A stretch of DNA of 64,000 nucleotides from Nelumbo lutea. Its lineage: Eukaryota > Streptophyta > Magnoliopsida > Proteales > Nelumbonaceae. The DNA lies in the NCBI GenBank assembly GCA_022828595.1, contig JAKGHH010000002.1, positions 65,072,383 through 65,136,382 on the forward strand, read 5' to 3'. How positions within the stretch are numbered: position 1 is the stretch's first letter; the number at the start of each line of letters is the position of its first letter. The notes under the pieces are model-generated. The model was given only the letters and a program-made list of their open reading frames with translations, was not told the origin of the DNA and searched no databases. Made by a program: the position numbers and the translations under genes. Below are positions 59,817 to 64,000 of this stretch, in pieces.

Positions 59817-62800
59817 ATGGCATTTCATCTCGCCGTTTATGTCACCGGACTTGTTCTATTGCTGGGTTCTCCACTGACTGGGCGTAAGCACCCATCTAAG
59901 CATCTGTTCTTGTTCATGAATATTATTTCTTCAATTCATTCATATTTCAGTTTTCTTTTGCATGGAATCAAATGCATGGGAATGCAAATTCTATACAAAT
60001 AAATAAACCAGAATTTCCACTCCTATTTCTTTGCACCAGTGCAAATGAAATTGCACTGGGAACACACCAGGCCTTGATGACGTTTTCAATTTGGAGCTAA
60101 GAAATACTTTAGTTTTTGATGAGTTGATGATGTGTTTATTTCCAAACCTGCAGAAAGCCAAGAAATCCCGTTTGGTTACAGCGGCGTGAAAGGCCCTGAC
60201 AAATGGGGAAGCTTGAACCCTCATTACTCTACATGCTCCGCCGGAAAGCAGCAGTCCCCGGTGAACATTGCAAACGACGATGTCGTCAGTAATTCAAAAT
60301 TGGGATCTCTAGACATGGATTACAATTCTGCTAATGCTACGTTAATCAACAATGGCTTCAATATTGGGGTCTCTCTCTCTGTCTCTCTCATATCCACAAA
60401 TTAAAACTTTTTTTTTTCTATTAAATTCTTAGCGTTTCACTGTTTTGCATGATCATGTTTCTAGTGCTGCTGAACATATATATTTGCTTCGGGTATGGGT
60501 TCAAACAAATTAGATTTGAAGCAAAACAGATCGAATTTGAATGGGATATACCTAGATCAAATTTGATCTATTGATAGTTGGATTTGAATTGAATACGGGG
60601 GACTTGAACCTATCACTCTTTGAATAAAAAAAAAAAACCTGTCTTTTAGGCTGTATTTGGTTGCAATGGAAATAAATTTGCACTGATACAAAACTATGCC
60701 AGTGCAAATGATTTATGTAAATATTGACCTACTTTTTGTTTCAAATTTTAGCTTATTTTGTTTGTTTGCAGAATAAATGAAGTAAATTAAGACATTAAAC
60801 AGAACTAAGTAAAATCCAAAACAAAATTAAACAAAAATTTCTTTTATATTTGCACTCCTATGCATTTGTACTAGTGTAAATAAATTTGCACCACAACCAA
60901 ACATAGCATTAGTAAAAATACAACATAAAAAATCTATATTTGATCCAGCTAGAAATGGATCAAATTTAAATGATAAAAAACTACTGAAATGTGCATTCAA
61001 CCTACTGAAACAAAAATAGATCAGCACTCCCATGCACTCATATCAATGCAAATGAAATTTACACCATAAACAAAACAAAGCCTAAAATTTGCACCAAATA
61101 CAAACAAATCTGAGCCAGAGACAAGATATGTACCAGGTTCATTTTTGCATCATTTGTTTATAATCATAACCTGAACTTCTATTGATTCAAAATTTGCACT
61201 TATTGTTGGTACAAATTTTGCATATAAGGCTCCATTTGGAAGGAGTACAAATATAAATATGTAGAGCGCAAAATCTTGTATTTTGTATTATTTTATACAT
61301 ATTTGCACTGTATATATTTGTATTTGTACTCCTTCCAAACTGAGCCTAAAAACCTTATGCAAAATTTGCACCACCTTTCTCCTACCTTGATCCTTTCATA
61401 TAAAGTGAGGACTAATATCATTTTGCTTCATACCTTATTCCTCCCAAAAAAACGACCTTCCTATTTCCTCCATCATTTTTCATATAAAGTAGGGGTTATA
61501 TAATTTTACTTCTCACAAACAAACGAGGTCTCAAACCAGAATACCCTATAGGAAAAAAGAGTTTTCTGGATGGGCATTTCAGTAGTATCAAATAAAATAC
61601 AATGAAAAACCCTAACTGGTGACCTTAATCGAATGAGTCCCGAGTGGACTCACTTGTTTGCAAGCTGTGCTCCAGATATCCATGAGAATTGAGAAGGATA
61701 GTGTTTTTTATTTTTTATTTTTGGCAAATAGTATAGAAATCTCTTCCTAGAATGTAAACATGAAAAGTATTTTGAGGGTATTTTTGTCTTTTATGCAGAT
61801 GCTATTTGGGAACGATATTGGAGAGTTAATCGTTGATGAAGAGATATATTACCTGAAGCAAATGCATTGGCATACCCCTTCCGAGCATACAATTAATGGA
61901 ATCCGGTTTCTCTCTCTCTCTTCCCAAATACAAATGATATAGCCGATTGGGTTTGGGTCAGTTTTAATCGGGCATCGGGTTAAGACCTGCTCTCATAACA
62001 CTAATGGGAACATTGAAAAAAATATAGGGTCTGTTTGGTTCAAAATTGAAAGTGGAATCAGAATTAAAATGATCTATTCTCATAGTCTGTTTGGTTCAGA
62101 CAGAATCAGAATGGGAATTAAAAAACTCATAAAGCCCAAAATATGCTGTCATTTAGCTAAAATCTTGGCTTTTTGGTGAAACATGTTTTGGTAGCTTCTT
62201 CAAAGATCCTCAATGTATTAGAAGGGGTGTTGGACTTGGTTGGGCTAGATGCTACCTCAACCAGGTTTTAGACATTGGATAGACAATGAAAGGGAAAACA
62301 GAAAGTTTTGGTCCGGTCAGGTCTAAGATGCCTAACCCAACCTGATCCAAAATTGTACCATGTCCAGGAATTTGGGAAGCAAATTAAGCAGCTTCTTTAG
62401 TTATATATTAGCATTTAGAATGCAAATTAAGCATTGAATAATTGCAGTTATCCTGTGGAGCTTCATCTAGTTCATGTGGCTGATGATGGCAAGGTATTAA
62501 TGGTGGCAATCCTCTACCAGTACGGCAACCCGGATCCGCTCATCGAAGAGGTGTGCAAGACATTGCTCCATAATTCCATATACAGACTACTAGTGAAACA
62601 GACTGACATAGATTTCATTGCACTAATGGTTTTCCCTTAATTGTGATTACAGATTAAGAGCTACTTAGATCAGTTGGCTAAGGAGAAATGTTCAGCTGAT
62701 GAAGAAATTCATATTCCTGTTGAATCAGTGAAATCCAATAACATTGAGCGCGATACTAGTAAATATTACAGATATATTGGCTCTCTTACCATTCCTCCAT

Positions 62801-63188
62801 GTACAGAAGATGTTACCTGGTACATCCTTGGCAAGGTACTTAAGGGTTGGTTTGTTTGCGGTGCAATTTCATTTGTACTAGTGCAAAATTGTGAGAATGC
62901 AAATGAGTTTAGAGCATCTTCTGGTTTACTTTTGTTGTGGACTTTATTTTGTTCATTTGCATTGCAAATGAAGTCAAGTAAAGCCTGAAGCAGAGTGAAG
63001 TAAAACATGAAGCAAAAATAAACCCCAAAACTGATACTTCTTTAATGGCATGGATGTAGGTGGTAGAGATATCTAAGGGGCAGATTGATGCTATGAAAGC
63101 TCTAATGGATTCAGAATACAAGAACAATGCAAGGCCTATACAACTATTGAATGGGAGAAAGATTGAGCTATATGAAGATGGTCATTGA
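59817..63188 (+). CDS. Alpha-type carbonic anhydrase, secreted
   Basis: Six exons: 59817-59883, 60154-60368, 61799-61905, 62448-62550, 62653-62835 and 63060-63188 (804 nt, 267 aa); all introns are GT-AG. Residues 1-22 form a signal peptide (TGLVLLLGS core). The mature part has [11 protein letters not shown] and QSPVNI (near 56-61). The zinc ligands are His117 and His119 (MHWHTPSEH) and His136 (ELHLVH), with Glu123 and Thr210 (SLTIPPC) completing the active site. Cys50 and Cys214 are placed for the family disulphide. NAT at 83-85 is a glycosylation sequon. The enzyme interconverts CO2 and bicarbonate; plant members act in the secretory path, apoplast or chloroplast. The usual proton-shuttle His after NNG is missing (NNGFNI, residues 88-93). 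Nectarin-3-like proteins belong to the same family. Confidence 0.95.
60649..60908. mobile_element. Tourist-type MITE in carbonic anhydrase intron 2, 260 bp
   Basis: The left end GGCTGTATTTGGTTG and the reverse-complemented right end TGCTATGTTTGGTTG match. TTA lies on both sides (60646-60648 and 60909-60911). The interior has 'aaatttgcac' motifs near both ends. No ORF. The TTA duplication points to the PIF/Tourist group. Confidence 0.8.
61228..61346. mobile_element. Tourist-type MITE, 119 bp, near-perfect inverted repeat
   Basis: The left end GGCTCCATTTGGAAGGAGTA and the reverse-complemented right end GGCTCAGTTTGGAAGGAGTA match with two differences over 26 bp. It is flanked by TAA at 61225-61227 and 61347-61349. 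The whole element could fold into a hairpin. It lies in intron 2 of the carbonic anhydrase gene. Confidence 0.9.
62840..63045. repeat. MITE-like insert in carbonic anhydrase intron 5
   Basis: 'gttggtttgtttgcggtgca' and 'atttcatttgtactagtgca' near 62845-62885 resemble the inner sequence of the 60649 MITE and of fragments at 60010-60065 (intron 1) and 61015-61085 (intron 2). It makes up most of this 224-bp intron. Right end unclear. Confidence 0.5.
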
Positions 63189-63666
63189 ACTAGAACTAAA
63201 AGCATGTATGGTCATGAGACATGAGATCATTATCATCCCCATGTGGCCATGGATGTAGTGGTCGACCATGGTGAGGTAGAGAAGTGTAATTCTTCTTCAT
63301 TAACTTGTTATGTGAAGCTTGGAACTACAGAGTAGGTAAAAAGAAGTCAGAAGTGTGTATTCCAGGGAGGGTTCATTCAATTATGGTCTCTTGTCATAAT
63401 GTCATTATACATAGAGCACAGTTAGCCTTGGATGAGCAAGTTCTTCCTCCGCTAACTATCTAGGTTCCAGGTAGTTTAAGTTAGCCTTGGCTGAGCAAGC
63501 TAGTTTCATAGTCTGCAGCTCCATTTGGTTTGATTTCTAGGCTTTTAATTAGCTAAACTGCAAGTGGATATAGGAAGGTGGAAAACTTACAATTTGGCTA
63601 GAACTGTTCACTCAAAATTTCAAGTTTGCCAGTGTTAATAGAACAAAATGCAAAGGTAATTAGATA
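63189..63666 (+). other. 3' flank of the carbonic anhydrase gene
   Basis: The likely 3' UTR follows the stop at 63186-63188. A short direct repeat 'gttagccttggatgagcaag' / 'gttagccttggctgagcaag' occurs at 63421 and 63481. No gene was seen. Confidence 0.55.
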
Positions 63667-64000
63667 TAGGGGTGCCAATTGGACTGGATTGGGTCCAATC
63701 CGATCCAGTCCAATGTGAGTCCATTACAAATGGACCAGGTCCAATCCAATCCAATGAATGTGTTAGACCAATTTGGACGGGTCTAATTCAATGTTTGGAC
63801 CGTCCAATCGGTATTCATTTTGATTTAGATTGATTTCAACCCAAACTCGGTCCATTGACACATATATTCTTATCTTTATATCAATGGACCAGATATTGAC
63901 TTAATCCAACCCAATCCAATATAAATTTGCTATAGATGGACCAGGTCCAATCCAATCTAATAAATGTTTTAGACCGGAGGTCCGTCCAATCCATCCAATT
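63667..64000. mobile_element. hAT MITE of the TAGGGGTGYCAA family, cut by the window end
   Basis: Starts TAGGGGTGCCAATTGGAC. The following DNA ('ccaatgtgagtccattacaa', 'ggaccaggtccaatccaatc', 'gaccgtccaat') matches the reverse complement of the element at 57035-57446 over the visible 334 bp, so the two are in opposite orientation. The right end is outside the window. Confidence 0.85.

Overview
This is plant nuclear DNA. The evidence is GT-AG introns, a chloroplast-type transit peptide, a plant alpha-carbonic anhydrase, copia retrotransposons with an initiator-tRNA-Met primer site, L1-type LINEs with a C-terminal RNase H, and many hAT/PIF/MULE elements and MITEs. The AT-rich composition and long TE-filled introns suggest a dicot or early-diverging angiosperm with a repeat-rich genome. 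I cannot name the species from sequence alone.

Three host genes can be modelled exon by exon, and each gives an uninterrupted reading frame. (1) 497-4849, minus strand: a penta-EF-hand calcium-binding protein of the CML49/CML50 type (5 exons, 227 aa). (2) 26521-55724, plus strand: a plastid-targeted protein with two thioredoxin-fold/GST-N (glutaredoxin-like) domains, matching the Arabidopsis At5g03880 family (12 exons, 338 aa over 29.2 kb). (3) 59817-63188, plus strand: a secreted alpha-type carbonic anhydrase (6 exons, 267 aa).

Between genes 1 and 2 (about 5.4-26 kb) lies a transposon graveyard. It holds a decayed PIF/Harbinger element (DDE transposase plus Myb/SANT ORF, with an unexpected RNase H1 N-terminal/viroplasmin-type ORF), a 2.3 kb non-autonomous hAT element with its 8-bp target duplication, a decayed autonomous hAT transposase, a 177-bp tandem repeat with an inverted partner on the far side of a decayed MULE transposase, and a 2.6 kb element with long terminal inverted repeats that itself carries a small hAT MITE.

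Gene 2 is the main oddity. Its tenth intron is 18.7 kb and contains two separate nests. The first is an old minus-strand LINE interrupted by a 5'-truncated plus-strand LINE (18-bp target duplication) and by a 199-bp MITE (8-bp duplication). The second is an old copia element interrupted by a younger copia element (5-bp duplication AGCTT). Two smaller LINE 3' fragments sit in introns 5 and 8. Despite this, all twelve coding exons remain in frame.

Between and inside genes 2 and 3 are several small MITEs, including at least four related insertions in the introns of the carbonic anhydrase gene. I saw no CRISPR array, rRNA or tRNA gene, and no new multi-gene system. The most informative content is the nested-insertion history and the survival of gene 2 around it.
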